Positions 26,156 to 34,997 of a stretch of 64,000 nt of DNA are shown here, in pieces (within the stretch, counting starts at the first letter, position 1; every line of letters starts with the position of its first letter). Under the pieces are notes generated by a model. The model ran no database searches, was not told the DNA's origin, and worked only from the letters and a program-made list of their open reading frames with translations. Source of the DNA: Pseudomonas marginalis (GTDB taxonomy: Bacteria; Pseudomonadota; Gammaproteobacteria; Pseudomonadales; Pseudomonadaceae); assembly GCF_008692035.1 (NCBI RefSeq), contig NZ_VTFG01000001.1:1302001-1366000 (forward strand). The letters are read 5' to 3'. A program made the position numbers and the translations under genes.

Positions 26156-27775
26156 TTACACCTTGAACCGCGCCACCGTCTGATGCAGCGTCCCCGCCAT
26201 CCCGGCCAGGTCGTGCCCGGCCGTCTCGGTGTGTATCGCGCCCTGCAACACCTGCTGGGACAAGTTGCGAATGCCCACCAGGTTGCGATCCACTTCCCGC
26301 GCCACCAGCGCCTGCTCTTCGGTGGCGCTGGCAATCATCATATTGCGTTCGTTGATCTGCGAGATCGACCGGGTGATCTCGTCCAGCGCTTCTCCCGAAC
26401 GTTGCGCCACGCTCAAGGTCGCCTGTACCCGCTCGCTGCTGCTGTGCATGGCGGCCACGGCGTGTTCGGTGTCCTGGCGGATATTGCCGATCATCTGCTC
26501 GATCTCCTGGGTCGAGACCTGGGTGCGATGGGCCAACGCGCGCACTTCATCGGCGACCACCGCAAACCCGCGTCCGGCTTCCCCGGCGCGGGCCGCTTCG
26601 ATGGCCGCGTTCAACGCCAGCAGGTTGGTCTGGTCGGCAATGCTGCGGATCACTTCGAGCACGCTGCTGATGTCTTGCACACGGCCGGCCAACTGCTGGA
26701 TACGCTCCGAGGTTTCCACCACACCGGTGGCCAAGGTATTGATCGACGCCACGGTTTCCTGCACCTGCGCCTGTCCACGCTGGGCGGTCTGCTCCGACAG
26801 GCGCGAGGCTTCGCTGGTGCTCACGGCATTGCGTGCCACCTCGTCGACGGCGGCGGTCATTTCGTTCACCGCCGTGGCGGCCTGTTCGATTTCCTGGCCC
26901 TGCAACTGCAGGCTGCTGCTGGTCTGGCCGCTGACCGCGCTCAACTCTTCCGACGAGCTGGCAACGCCGTCCACCGACGCGGCGATATGGCGGACCATCT
27001 GGTTGAGGCTCTGCTGCATCTGGTGCAGATTGCGCATCACACTGCCGTCGATACTGTTGCCCAACGGCACCTCGAGGGTCAGGTCGCCCTCGGCGATATG
27101 GCTCAACACCCGCGCCACTTCATCCGGCTCGCCGCCCAGCGGGCGGGTAACGCTGCGCGTGACGATCACCGCCGCCACCACCACCAGGGCCAGGCACAGC
27201 AGGAACAACCCGAGCATGGTGCGTCGTGCCTCGTCATACAGGGTTTGCGCCGCCTGCTGACGCTCGGCGAACAACCGCCCCTGCATGGCCATCAGCGCAT
27301 CCAGGCTCTTGAACACCTCAAGCTCGGCCGGGATCACCTGCTGTTTGAGCTGGGCCAGGCCCTGCTCGCGCGCGCCTTGCCGGATCAGCGCCTGCACCTG
27401 GGTGAAGGCCGCCACGTAGGCTTCGCGGTGGGTTTTCAAGGTGGCATAGGCGGCCTTGCCTTCGGCGGTGTCGAGCAGCGGTTCGAGGGTGGCGAACGCC
27501 TGGGTGATGCGCTCGCGCGTGGTGCCGATGGAGGCCTGGGCCTGTTGGTTGTCCTGGTCGATCAGCAGGTCGCGGGTGTTGCGCCCGTTATCGCGCACCC
27601 CGGTGGCGATCACCATGATCGGCGCAATTCTGGGCCAGTCCTGCTGCACGATCTGCTCGGACTGCTGCTTGAGGGTCGCCAGGTCGTGAAGGGCGTAAAA
27701 CACCAAGCCGACCAGCGCCAGCGGCGCAATCGCGAAGCCGATGACAATGCGTTGTGCCGTGGTTAATTGCTTCAT
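26156..27775 (-). CDS. Methyl-accepting chemotaxis protein
   Basis: A 539-residue chemoreceptor: membrane helix 1 (about 10-30), a periplasmic four-helix-type sensor (about 31-187), helix 2 (about 188-210), a HAMP domain and the cytoplasmic signalling hairpin with the tip [20 protein letters not shown]. It signals to CheA/CheW; the ligand is unknown. The ATG at 27775 follows AGGGA at 8 nt and begins the first helix. It is separated from nrdG by 69 bp on the same strand. Confidence 0.9.
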   Translation of the reverse strand: MKQLTTAQRIVIGFAIAPLALVGLVFYALHDLATLKQQSEQIVQQDWPRIAPIMVIATGVRDNGRNTRDLLIDQDNQQAQASIGTTRERITQAFATLEPLLDTAEGKAAYATLKTHREAYVAAFTQVQALIRQGAREQGLAQLKQQVIPAELEVFKSLDALMAMQGRLFAERQQAAQTLYDEARRTMLGLFLLCLALVVVAAVIVTRSVTRPLGGEPDEVARVLSHIAEGDLTLEVPLGNSIDGSVMRNLHQMQQSLNQMVRHIAASVDGVASSSEELSAVSGQTSSSLQLQGQEIEQAATAVNEMTAAVDEVARNAVSTSEASRLSEQTAQRGQAQVQETVASINTLATGVVETSERIQQLAGRVQDISSVLEVIRSIADQTNLLALNAAIEAARAGEAGRGFAVVADEVRALAHRTQVSTQEIEQMIGNIRQDTEHAVAAMHSSSERVQATLSVAQRSGEALDEITRSISQINERNMMIASATEEQALVAREVDRNLVGIRNLSQQVLQGAIHTETAGHDLAGMAGTLHQTVARFKV

Positions 27776-27844
27776 TGTGATAGTCCCTGATGAACACCTG
27801 CCCGTCATGGGCAGCATCTATAAAAATCCGCTTGAGGGCGCCGA

Positions 27845-28540
27845 TCACCCTCGCAATACAAAGGCAGGAAACAACTCGCGCAATCGGCTCCATAACTCCG
27901 GCAAGGCAGCCTGTGGCGGAGAACTCGACAATTGCGCATCGAGCATGCTGGCCGTGCGCACCATTTGCACCGCAAAGCGTTGCACGCCATTCGCTTGCAA
28001 ACGCTGGGCCAGCAACAGCAACCGAGGCGGGTCGATCAAATGCCAATGCACCGTGGTGCGGCACTCGTACTCGACGCCGCTGGCCAACAGGGTGTCGAGG
28101 CTGCGCCAGTTGGCGGCACCGCTGTTCCTGACCTGGGTAATCGACTGGCAATCCTCGGCCAGCGCCTTGACGTCAAAGCCGACCCAATCGGCATGCCGCA
28201 ACGCATTGGCAAACCCTGCCGGCTTGATCCCGGCGCTGTGCAGGCCGACACGAAAGCCCATCGCCCGCACTTCATCCATGGCCGCCGGCAAGCCTTCCTG
28301 CAAGGTCGGCTCGCCGCCGCTGAACACCACGGCGTCGAGCAAGTCCTTGCGCCGCTGCAAGAACAGCAACACCCGGCGCCAATCCACCTCCGTGCTACCG
28401 CGCGGCGGGATCAGGTCCGGGTTGTGGCAGTAACGACAGCGCCAGGCACAGCCCTGGCAAAACAGCACACAGGCGAGCATGCCGGGGTAGTCGAGGGTGG
28501 TCAGGGGCACCAGGCCCCCGACCCGTAGCGCTCGACTCAT
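27845..28540 (-). CDS. nrdG: Anaerobic ribonucleotide reductase activating protein NrdG
   Basis: A 231-residue radical-SAM activase. The cluster motif CAWRCRYC (C-x3-C-x2-C) lies near residue 31-38, followed by a GGEP motif (FSGGEPTLQ). It makes the glycyl radical on class III reductase. Its start overlaps the stop of the separate glycyl-radical gene (ATGA), so activase and radical-bearing peptide are translated as a pair. Confidence 0.9.
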   Translation of the reverse strand: MSRALRVGGLVPLTTLDYPGMLACVLFCQGCAWRCRYCHNPDLIPPRGSTEVDWRRVLLFLQRRKDLLDAVVFSGGEPTLQEGLPAAMDEVRAMGFRVGLHSAGIKPAGFANALRHADWVGFDVKALAEDCQSITQVRNSGAANWRSLDTLLASGVEYECRTTVHWHLIDPPRLLLLAQRLQANGVQRFAVQMVRTASMLDAQLSSSPPQAALPELWSRLRELFPAFVLRG

Positions 28541-28692
28541 TGGCGCCCGGCCACGGCGGCCGTTTCAGTGAAATGCACCCGCTCCTTGTGCTCGGATTGT
28601 TTGCCGGGATTGAACGCCGACACGGGCCGGTGATAGCCCATCACCCGGGTCCAGACTTCGCAGCGCTGACGTTGTGGCTGGGATGCTTGCAT
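28537..28692 (-). CDS. nrdD: Free-standing glycyl-radical domain of class III reductase
   Basis: A 51-residue protein holding RCEVWTRVMGYHRPVSAFNP and GKQSEHKER. RV-x-GY is the glycyl-radical loop that in most NrdD proteins is the C-terminus of the large chain; here the large chain stops before it. This is not a sequencing frameshift: AAGGAG sits exactly 7 nt before its own ATG, and the stop overlaps nrdG. The large nrdD gene lies 31 bp upstream in a different frame. The peptide probably docks into the large subunit to form the active enzyme. Confidence 0.85.
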   Translation of the reverse strand: MQASQPQRQRCEVWTRVMGYHRPVSAFNPGKQSEHKERVHFTETAAVAGRQ

Positions 28693-28723
28693 GGTGAATC
28701 TCCTTGCGGGTTGGAAGATCGGT

Positions 28724-30724
28724 TCAGTGCGCAGCGGCAAGGGCCAGCACTTCATCGCACTTGGGACAGAACTCATGCTCACCGGCGAGGTAACCGTGCA
28801 CCGGGCAGATCGAGAACGTCGGGGTGATCGTCAGGTACGGCAGGCGGAAACGTCCCAACGCCTTGCGCACCAGCTGCTTGCAGGCCTGGGCCGAGGAAAT
28901 CTGCTCGGCCATGTACAGGTGCAACACGGTGCCGCCTGTGTATTTGCATTGCAGTTCGTCTTGCAGCTCCAGGGCTTCGAAGGGGTCCTGGGTAAAGCCC
29001 ACCGGCAGTTGCGAGGAGTTGGTGTAGTACGGCGCGACGTCGCTGCCGGCCTGCAGGATGTCCGGGTAGCGCTTGCGGTCTTCCTTGGCGAAGCGGTAGG
29101 TGGTGCCTTCCGCCGGGGTGGCTTCGAGGTTGTAGAGGTGGCCGGTGTCTTCCTGGAAGCGCAGCAAAGTGGCACGCACATGGTCGAGCAACTTGAGGGC
29201 AAATGCGCGGCCTTCCTCGGTGTGCATGCCCTGCTCGTCGCCGGTGAAATTGCGCAGCATCTCGTGCATGCCGTTGAGGCCGATGGTGGAGAAGTGATTG
29301 CGCAGGGTGCCGAGGTAACGCTTGGTGTAGGGGTACAAGCCGGCGTCCATATGGTGCTGGATCACCTTGCGCTTGACCTCCAGGCTTTCCATGGCCATGT
29401 CCATCAGGCTGTCCAGGCGTTGCAACAGGCCCGAGGTGTCGCCCTTGAACAGGTAACCGAGGCGCGCGCAGTTGATCGTCACCACGCCGAGGCTGCCGGT
29501 CTGCTCCGCCGAACCGAACAACCCACCGCCGCGCTTGAGCAGCTCGCGCACGTCCAGTTGCAGGCGGCAGCACATCGAGCGCACCTGGTTGGGTTGCATA
29601 TCGGAATTGAGGAAGTTCTGGAAATACGGCAGGCCGTAGCGCGCGGTCATCTCGAACAGACGGTCGGCGTTCTCGCTGTCCCAGGGGAAATCGTGGGTGA
29701 TGTTGTAGGTGGGAATCGGGAAGGTGAAGACCCGGCCCTTGGCATCGCCGGCCTGCATCACTTCGATATAGGCGCGGTTGATCAGCTCCATTTCCGCTTG
29801 CAGGTCGCCATAGGCAAACGGCATTTCCTCACCGCCGATCACCGGTACCTGCTCGCGCAGATCTTCCGGGCACACCCAGTCGAAGGTCAGGTTGGTAAAC
29901 GGCGTCTGGGTGCCCCAGCGCGACGGCACGTTGAGGTTGTAGATGAACTCCTGCACCGCCTGGCGCACCTCGGCGTAACTCAGTTGATCCTTGCGCACAT
30001 AGGGCGCCAGGTAGGTATCGAACGAGCTGAACGCCTGGGCGCCGGCCCATTCGTTTTGCAGGGTGCCGAGGAAATTGACCATCTGCCCCAGGGCGCTGCT
30101 CAAGTGCTTGGGCGGCCCGGCTTCGACACGGCCCGGCACGCCATTGAGGCCTTCGTGCAACAGCGACCGCAGCGACCAGCCGGCGCAATACCCGGCGAGC
30201 ATGTCCAGGTCATGGATATGCAGATCCGCCTCACGGTGCGCACGGCCGATCTGCTGGCTGTAGACCTCGTCGAGCCAATAGTTGGCGGTGACCTTGCCCG
30301 ACACGTTCAACACCAGCCCGCCCAGGGAATAGCCCTGGTTGGCATTGGCTTGCACACGCCAGTCTTCGCGGTCGAGGTATTCGTTCATCGAGGTGGCGAC
30401 TTCCACCAGGGTCTTGCGGTCGCGGCGCAGGCGGCCGTGTTGTTCGCGGTAGACGATATAGGCGCGCATGGAGAGGAAGTAGCCGGCGTCCATCAGCACG
30501 CGTTCGACGCTGTCCTGGATTTGTTCGACGTCCAGGTGTTCGATGCCCCTCAGGCGGGCCAGGACAGCGCCCAGTAACAGGTCGACGTCGGCCTCCTGGT
30601 ACTCGCCGGTGGCGGTACCGGCGGCGGTCAGGGCGTGGTGGATTTTTTCGGCGTTGAAGGGGACCAGGCTGCCGTCGCGTTTGTGTAGGCGGGTGCTGAC
30701 CAGCGGGGTGAGCGTGTTTTGCAT
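28724..30724 (-). CDS. nrdD: Class III anaerobic ribonucleotide reductase, large chain lacking glycyl loop
   Basis: A 666-residue chain with an N-terminal ATP-cone (about 10-100, TRLHKRDGSLVPFNAEKIHHAL), the ten-stranded barrel core (VRSMCCRLQLDVREL, GSLGVVTINCARLGYL) and a C-terminal cysteine knot (CPVHGYLAGEHEFCPKC) ending 10 residues later. The glycyl-radical loop normally found after that knot is on the next gene. It reduces ribonucleoside triphosphates under anoxia. The ATG at 30724 has GGAG at 8 nt. Anr and NrdR boxes lie upstream. Confidence 0.9.
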   Translation of the reverse strand: MQNTLTPLVSTRLHKRDGSLVPFNAEKIHHALTAAGTATGEYQEADVDLLLGAVLARLRGIEHLDVEQIQDSVERVLMDAGYFLSMRAYIVYREQHGRLRRDRKTLVEVATSMNEYLDREDWRVQANANQGYSLGGLVLNVSGKVTANYWLDEVYSQQIGRAHREADLHIHDLDMLAGYCAGWSLRSLLHEGLNGVPGRVEAGPPKHLSSALGQMVNFLGTLQNEWAGAQAFSSFDTYLAPYVRKDQLSYAEVRQAVQEFIYNLNVPSRWGTQTPFTNLTFDWVCPEDLREQVPVIGGEEMPFAYGDLQAEMELINRAYIEVMQAGDAKGRVFTFPIPTYNITHDFPWDSENADRLFEMTARYGLPYFQNFLNSDMQPNQVRSMCCRLQLDVRELLKRGGGLFGSAEQTGSLGVVTINCARLGYLFKGDTSGLLQRLDSLMDMAMESLEVKRKVIQHHMDAGLYPYTKRYLGTLRNHFSTIGLNGMHEMLRNFTGDEQGMHTEEGRAFALKLLDHVRATLLRFQEDTGHLYNLEATPAEGTTYRFAKEDRKRYPDILQAGSDVAPYYTNSSQLPVGFTQDPFEALELQDELQCKYTGGTVLHLYMAEQISSAQACKQLVRKALGRFRLPYLTITPTFSICPVHGYLAGEHEFCPKCDEVLALAAAH

Positions 30725-30738
30725 TTTCCGGGCTCCAG

Positions 30739-30754
30739 GCACTACATGTAGATA
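30739..30754 (-). promoter_or_regulatory. NrdR box, promoter-proximal copy (weak)
   Basis: GCACTACATGTAGATA matches the NrdR consensus ACACWATATATWGTGT at about 10 of 16 positions. Its centre is 31 bp (three helical turns) from the better box, the arrangement expected of paired NrdR sites. Confidence 0.45.
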
Positions 30755-30769
30755 TTTTTAGGTTTACAG

Positions 30770-30785
30770 ACACAATATGCAGTGA
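30770..30785 (-). promoter_or_regulatory. NrdR box, promoter-distal copy
   Basis: ACACAATATGCAGTGA matches ACACWATATATWGTGT at 13 of 16 positions. It overlaps the predicted -10 (TAACCT, minus strand, 30785-30790) and start of nrdD transcription, as expected of a repressor site. Confidence 0.65.
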
Positions 30786-30812
30786 GGTTACGGAGAATGG
30801 GGTGGGGGTCCC

Positions 30813-30826
30813 TTGATCGGGGTCAA
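30813..30826 (-). promoter_or_regulatory. Anr box of nrdD
   Basis: TTGATCGGGGTCAA matches the Anr/FNR consensus at 9 of 10 fixed positions. Its centre is about 32 bp from the TAACCT -10 element, the geometry of an FNR-type class II promoter. Confidence 0.7.
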
Positions 30827-30838
30827 GGTTTTTTGATT

Positions 30839-31125
30839 GGGTACATATCCGTTATTTAGGTAACGGCGGCTTAGGGTTCCGCCCTTACGGCGGGTCACTT
30901 TTGGAAAAGAGCCCCAAAAGTAACCAAAAGGGCTCTTGCCCCAACACTCGGCACCTCGCCTAGGCTCGGTGTGCCCTCACTCCGGCTTGAATCCGTGGGC
31001 CGCCGTCATGGGCCATCCTTGGCCCAGGACGGCTAACCCGGCGTCCTGCCGGGTTACCCACGGATTCAAGCCTGCGTTCGGCCAGCGTGTTTGACGGGGC
31101 GCCTAGGATCAAGATCAAAAGCCAG
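30839..31125 (-). repeat. SIM repeat copy 3 (type B, reverse)
   Basis: The left half of composite element CE1 (30839-31597). It begins GGGTACATATCCG, the complement of the SIM 3' end, and contains every SIM hairpin, including the complete 89-bp core at 30984-31072. The type-B 5' end is marked by GATCAAGATCAAAAGCCAGAGC. Confidence 0.88.
30984..31072 (-). other. 89-bp three-way-junction core, type B
   Basis: A 16-bp closing stem (GGCTTGAATCCGTGGG and its complement) encloses a 9-bp hairpin TAACCCGGC/GCCGGGTTA and a second hairpin GCCGTC-c-TGGGCCA/TGGCCCA-t-GACGGC. All pairs are intact. Confidence 0.85.
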
Positions 31126-31177
31126 AGCAAAAGCAGAGCAAAAGCAGACCGAGTTCTAGCTGATATGTGGAGATCCA

Positions 31178-31271
31178 AATGTGGGAGGGGGCTAGCCCCC
31201 GATGAGGGAGTGTCAGTTGATGGATTTGGTACTGACCCACTGCAATCGGGGGCAAGCCCCCTCCCACATTT
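31178..31271. repeat. REPIN inside composite element CE1
   Basis: REP arms GTGGGAGGGGGCTAGCCCCCGAT and its complement flank a 47-bp interior (31201-31247) that reads GATGAGGGAGTGTCAG... The same interior occurs in CE3 in this orientation and in CE2 inverted. Confidence 0.9.
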
Positions 31272-31274
31272 ACC

Positions 31275-31597
31275 GAGTACACCAGACCCAACTCCGGTCG
31301 GCTCTAAGGCCGCCGCGCTTTGGCTCTTGATCTAAAATCGCCCCGTCAAACACGCTGGCCGAACGCAGGCTTTGGAGCGTGGGTAACCCGGCAGGACGCC
31401 GGGTTAGCCGCGCTGGGCCATGGATGGCCCATCGCGGCGGCCCACGCTCCAAAGCCTTCGTTCGGGCACACCGAGCCTAGGCGAGGTGCCGAGTGTTGGG
31501 GCGAGGACCTTTTGGTTACTTTTGGGTCCCTCCAAAAGTGAGCCGCTGTAAGAGCGGAACCCTAAGCCGCCGTTACCGAAGAAACGGATATGTACTC
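31275..31597 (+). repeat. SIM repeat copy 4 (type A, forward)
   Basis: The right half of CE1, from GAGTACACCAGACCCAACTCC to GGATATGTACTC. It carries a complete type-A core at 31368-31456. After the module comes a C/A-rich low-complexity stretch (31600-31655) running into the end of moaA. No gene is seen between 30725 and 31640. Confidence 0.9.
31368..31456 (+). other. 89-bp three-way-junction core, type A
   Basis: The closing stem is GGCTTTGGAGCGTGGG with its exact complement; the second hairpin is GCCGCG-c-TGGGCCA/TGGCCCA-t-CGCGGC with loop TGGA. Five stem pairs differ from type B in the closing stem and two in the second hairpin, all compensated. Confidence 0.85.
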
Positions 31598-31640
31598 AAT
31601 ACCACACCACCCCACACACCCCACACACCCCTCACCCCCC

Positions 31641-32627
31641 TCACCCCCCACTCATATTCATAAACCGCACCACCTGCACCTCCCCCTCCCCACTGAAATC
31701 ATGCCGCAACGGCTTGCCCTTCAACCCCCTGTGCAACGCCTCGACCAACGGCCCATCCTCCAGCGGATAGCGCCGTAACAACGCGCGAAAATCCAGCGCA
31801 TCCTCCTGCCCCAGGCACAACAGCAACTGCCCTTCCACCGTCATCCGTACCCGATTACAACCGCCACAGAAATTATGGGAATTTGGCGAAATAAACCCCA
31901 CCCGCGTCCCAGGATGCCCGGCCAACCGCACATACCGCGCCGGCCCGCCGCTGTTCTCGGTGCTATCGATCAGCCCATGCTCACGGGCAATCACCGCGCG
32001 TACTTCATCGCTGGAGCAGAACGTCTCGCCCCGCGATCGCCCCACGTCCCCCAGGGGCATTTCCTCGATAAAACTGATGTCGACACCCTGGTCGATGGCG
32101 TACCGCACCAACGCCGGCACCTCGTCGAAGTTGCGCCCTTTCATCACCACGCAGTTGAGCTTGACCCGCTCGAACCCCGCATCCCGCGCGGCCTCGATAC
32201 CGTCCAGCACCTGGCGCAGGTCTCCGTTACGGGTAATCCCGCGAAAGCGTTGCGCATCCAGGCTGTCGAGGCTGATGTTCATGCGCTTGACCCCCGCCTC
32301 CACCAATGGCCGCGCCAGTCGCGCCAACTGCGAGCCATTGCTGGTCATCACCAGTTCACGCAAGCCCGGCAGTGCCGCGATGTTGCGGCACAGCCCGACA
32401 ATGCCCGGGCGAATCAGCGGTTCGCCCCCGGTGAGGCGGATCTTGCGCACGCCCTGCCCCACGAACAGCGCGGCCAGGCGTTGCAGTTCTTCCAGGGTCA
32501 ACACCTGCTGGCGCGGCAGGAATGTCATGTTTTTCGCCATGCAGTACACACAACGAAAATCGCAACGGTCGGTCACCGACAAACGCAGGTAATCGATCGA
32601 ACGGCCCACCCCATCCACCAGGCTCAT
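31641..32627 (-). CDS. moaA: GTP 3',8-cyclase MoaA
   Basis: A 328-residue radical-SAM enzyme for the first step of molybdenum-cofactor synthesis. The N-terminal cluster CDFRCVYC (about 20-27), the C-terminal cluster [18 protein letters not shown] and the essential C-terminal double glycine (SGG) are all present. It starts 1 bp after the ppi gene at the end of the nar operon and would supply cofactor for NarG. Confidence 0.92.
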   Translation of the reverse strand: MSLVDGVGRSIDYLRLSVTDRCDFRCVYCMAKNMTFLPRQQVLTLEELQRLAALFVGQGVRKIRLTGGEPLIRPGIVGLCRNIAALPGLRELVMTSNGSQLARLARPLVEAGVKRMNISLDSLDAQRFRGITRNGDLRQVLDGIEAARDAGFERVKLNCVVMKGRNFDEVPALVRYAIDQGVDISFIEEMPLGDVGRSRGETFCSSDEVRAVIAREHGLIDSTENSGGPARYVRLAGHPGTRVGFISPNSHNFCGGCNRVRMTVEGQLLLCLGQEDALDFRALLRRYPLEDGPLVEALHRGLKGKPLRHDFSGEGEVQVVRFMNMSGG

Positions 32628-32628
32628 G

Positions 32629-33555
32629 TCACTGCACCAACGGTGAGTCGGCGCCCTGCAGCGCGATGCCGCGGATGTCCGCCGCGCCGATCAGGGTTTG
32701 CAGGTACTGCACCAATGCCTTCTGCCACACCCCTTGCTGCAACTGGGTGCGAATCGCGACGGCTACCGCTTCATACGGCAACGGCTGGCCTTCGATACGC
32801 TGGTCGACACTGATCACATGCCAGCCGTAGCGGCTCTCCAGCGGTTTGGCGGCCAAACCTGGGGCCAGGGTGAACAACTGGCGCTCCAACTCCGGCACGG
32901 TCTGGCCTTTGCTCACCTGGCCCAGCGAACCACCCTGTGCCTTGGACGGGCAGGCCGAGTACTTGAGCGCCAGTTCGGCAAACTGGCCCGGATGTTCTTC
33001 CAGCGTCAGCAGCAGGACTTCGGCCTGGGTGTGCGCCAGGTGGCGCGCCTCGGCGTCGTCCGGCGCGCACTCGAGCAGGATATGCCGCACCGCCAGCAAC
33101 GGCGCGCTGTGAAAGCGCCCACGGTTGTTCTCGAAGTAGCGCACGCAGGTGGCTTCGTCGCAGTCGGGCACCGTCACCTCAAGCTCCAGCAGCAGGCGCG
33201 TGGCGGCTTCTTCTTCGTTCTCGCCGGCGGCGATTTCCACCGCCAGGCCCAGCTCGGCGATCCGCTGTTGCAACAGCTCGCGGATCACCAGCGCGCGGGC
33301 GGCCAGGTACACCGCTTCCTCGCGGCTGGCGGCCGGGTGGTATTGCAACTCCAGGGCCATGGCCTCGGGCGTGACCGCCACGCCGTTGACGCTGATGATC
33401 GGCCATTCCTGTTCACTGCTGGCGATCAATTCCGGCGCCTTGATCTCCTCGAAAGAGGCCTGGGCCACAGCCTCGGCCATCACCGGTTCCTTGGCCGACG
33501 AGCCGCAACCACCGCTGCCGCCGTTACCGCCACCACATCCGCATCCTGTAGTCAT
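32629..33555 (-). CDS. NifM/PpiC-type peptidyl-prolyl isomerase
   Basis: A 308-residue parvulin-type isomerase. The N-terminus is an unusual Cys/Gly-rich stretch ([19 protein letters not shown]); the parvulin domain spans about 170-285 ([33 protein letters not shown]). It lacks a signal peptide and so is cytoplasmic. Its place between narI and moaA implies a folding role in nitrate reductase maturation. The ATG at 33555 was chosen because upstream frame overlaps narI. Confidence 0.87.
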   Translation of the reverse strand: MTTGCGCGGGNGGSGGCGSSAKEPVMAEAVAQASFEEIKAPELIASSEQEWPIISVNGVAVTPEAMALELQYHPAASREEAVYLAARALVIRELLQQRIAELGLAVEIAAGENEEEAATRLLLELEVTVPDCDEATCVRYFENNRGRFHSAPLLAVRHILLECAPDDAEARHLAHTQAEVLLLTLEEHPGQFAELALKYSACPSKAQGGSLGQVSKGQTVPELERQLFTLAPGLAAKPLESRYGWHVISVDQRIEGQPLPYEAVAVAIRTQLQQGVWQKALVQYLQTLIGAADIRGIALQGADSPLVQ

Positions 33556-33565
33556 GACGTTCTCC

Positions 33566-34246
33566 TCAATACTTCTGCCGCACGATTTGATAACGACGCC
33601 CCAGGTACCAGATCGGCGCGCTGACCATATGCACCAGGCGGGTAAACGGGAACAGCACAAACAGGGTCAAGCCCAGCGCCACGTGGGCCTTGTAGATCAG
33701 CGACACCGGCGCAATCGACTCGGCCGCTTCCACCGGCCGCAACAGCACCACGTTCTGCGCCCAGTCGGCGAGCATCACCATCACCGAGCCGTCCATATGC
33801 CCGGTGGAGGCGACGATGGTCAGCAGGCCCAGCAGCAACTGCGCGAGCAACACCAGCAGGATCAGGATGTCCGACGGGCTCGAGGTCGCCCGCACGCGCG
33901 GATCGCCCAGGCGACGCTTGACCAGCATCAGCAGGCCCACCAGGCACAGCAGGCCAAAGAAGCCGCCCGAGACCATCGCCAGCAACTGCTTGTGCTCAGT
34001 GCTGATCACATGGTGGTAGACCGACGCCGGGGTCAGCAGGCCGACAAAATGCCCGGCCAGCACGAACAGCACGCCGATGTGGAAAAAGTTGCTCGCCACG
34101 CGCATGCCACGGTTGTTGAGCATCTGGCTGGAACCGGCCTTCCAGGTGTACTGCGACAGGTCGAACCGTGCCCAACTGCCCAACAGGCAGATCGCCAGGG
34201 CCACATAGGGGTACACCCCGAATACCAGCAAATTCCACTTAGACAT
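33566..34246 (-). CDS. narI: Nitrate reductase gamma subunit NarI
   Basis: A 226-residue cytochrome b subunit with five membrane helices that oxidises quinol and passes electrons to NarH. The N-terminus MSKWNLLVFGVYPYVALAIC and the haem-binding histidine regions (FHIGVLFVLAGHFVGL, KAHVALGLTLFVLFPFTRLVH) are typical. The start overlaps the narJ stop by 8 bp. Confidence 0.92.
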   Translation of the reverse strand: MSKWNLLVFGVYPYVALAICLLGSWARFDLSQYTWKAGSSQMLNNRGMRVASNFFHIGVLFVLAGHFVGLLTPASVYHHVISTEHKQLLAMVSGGFFGLLCLVGLLMLVKRRLGDPRVRATSSPSDILILLVLLAQLLLGLLTIVASTGHMDGSVMVMLADWAQNVVLLRPVEAAESIAPVSLIYKAHVALGLTLFVLFPFTRLVHMVSAPIWYLGRRYQIVRQKY

Positions 34247-34994
34247 TACCCACCTCCCCGGCGGGCACTGCGGCCCGGCCTTCTTGCTGAAAATCCACCC
34301 AGTGCAACGGCACCGCGCTTTCTTCGCGGGCCTTGCCCGGACTGCTCGGCATCGAGCTGCAGCGGTCCTGTTGCTCAGCCTGCATAAAGTCCACCGCTTC
34401 CTCTTCCCAGATTTTGTCCAGGGCTTCGAGGGAGTCGTCGCGCGGTTCGGCGGCGACCTGGGCACGCAGTTCGGCCACGGCCTGGTGCGGCTCGGCGCCG
34501 GCAATCTGCAACAGCGCACGGAAGCAACTGGCATAGCCGCTCTCACGCTCGTCGAGACGCGCAGCGAGCAAGGCCAACAGGTGCGCCACATCCGCCAGGC
34601 CCTCCCGGGCCTCGATGTCTTCGCGGGTGGACAGGAACTCCAGGTACAACGGGATGTAGTCCGGCAGCTCCTTGACGCCGATGGCAAAGCCGGCTTCTTC
34701 GTACTGGGCCATCATGTCGACCATGGCCTGGCCACGGTCGCGGGACTCGCCGTGCACGTGTTCGAACAACAACAGCGACAGCGAACGGCCCCGGCCAAAC
34801 AGCGCGCCGTAGTGTTCCTGGCCGTCCATCAGGTCATTGGCGCAGATCAGTTCCAGCAGCTCGAACAACGCACCGCGCTGCTTGGGGCTGATTTCCCGGG
34901 ATTCGAGAATCGCCTGTTCCAGTTCGTCGCGGCCGTTCACCAAGGTTTCAGTGGGGTAGTCCAGCAGCAACGAAATCACTTTAAGAATGCGCAT
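34239..34994 (-). CDS. narJ: Nitrate reductase assembly chaperone NarJ
   Basis: A 251-residue cytoplasmic chaperone of the TorD/NarJ family (MRILKVISLLLDYPTETL; LPDYIPLYLEFLS). It holds NarG during insertion of the molybdenum cofactor and iron-sulfur cluster. It starts 3 bp after the narH stop and overlaps narI. Confidence 0.92.
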   Translation of the reverse strand: MRILKVISLLLDYPTETLVNGRDELEQAILESREISPKQRGALFELLELICANDLMDGQEHYGALFGRGRSLSLLLFEHVHGESRDRGQAMVDMMAQYEEAGFAIGVKELPDYIPLYLEFLSTREDIEAREGLADVAHLLALLAARLDERESGYASCFRALLQIAGAEPHQAVAELRAQVAAEPRDDSLEALDKIWEEEAVDFMQAEQQDRCSSMPSSPGKAREESAVPLHWVDFQQEGRAAVPAGEVGNV

Positions 34995-34997
34995 GGC

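Noticed and set aside
28693-28723. Gap between nrdD and the glycyl-radical ORF considered a frameshift
   Set aside because: The second ORF has an optimal ribosome site and a proper ATG, and the first chain ends cleanly with its own stop.
31600-31655. C/A-rich low-complexity stretch after SIM copy 4 considered a regulatory element
   Set aside because: It is simple-sequence DNA next to the moaA stop with no symmetry or known motif.
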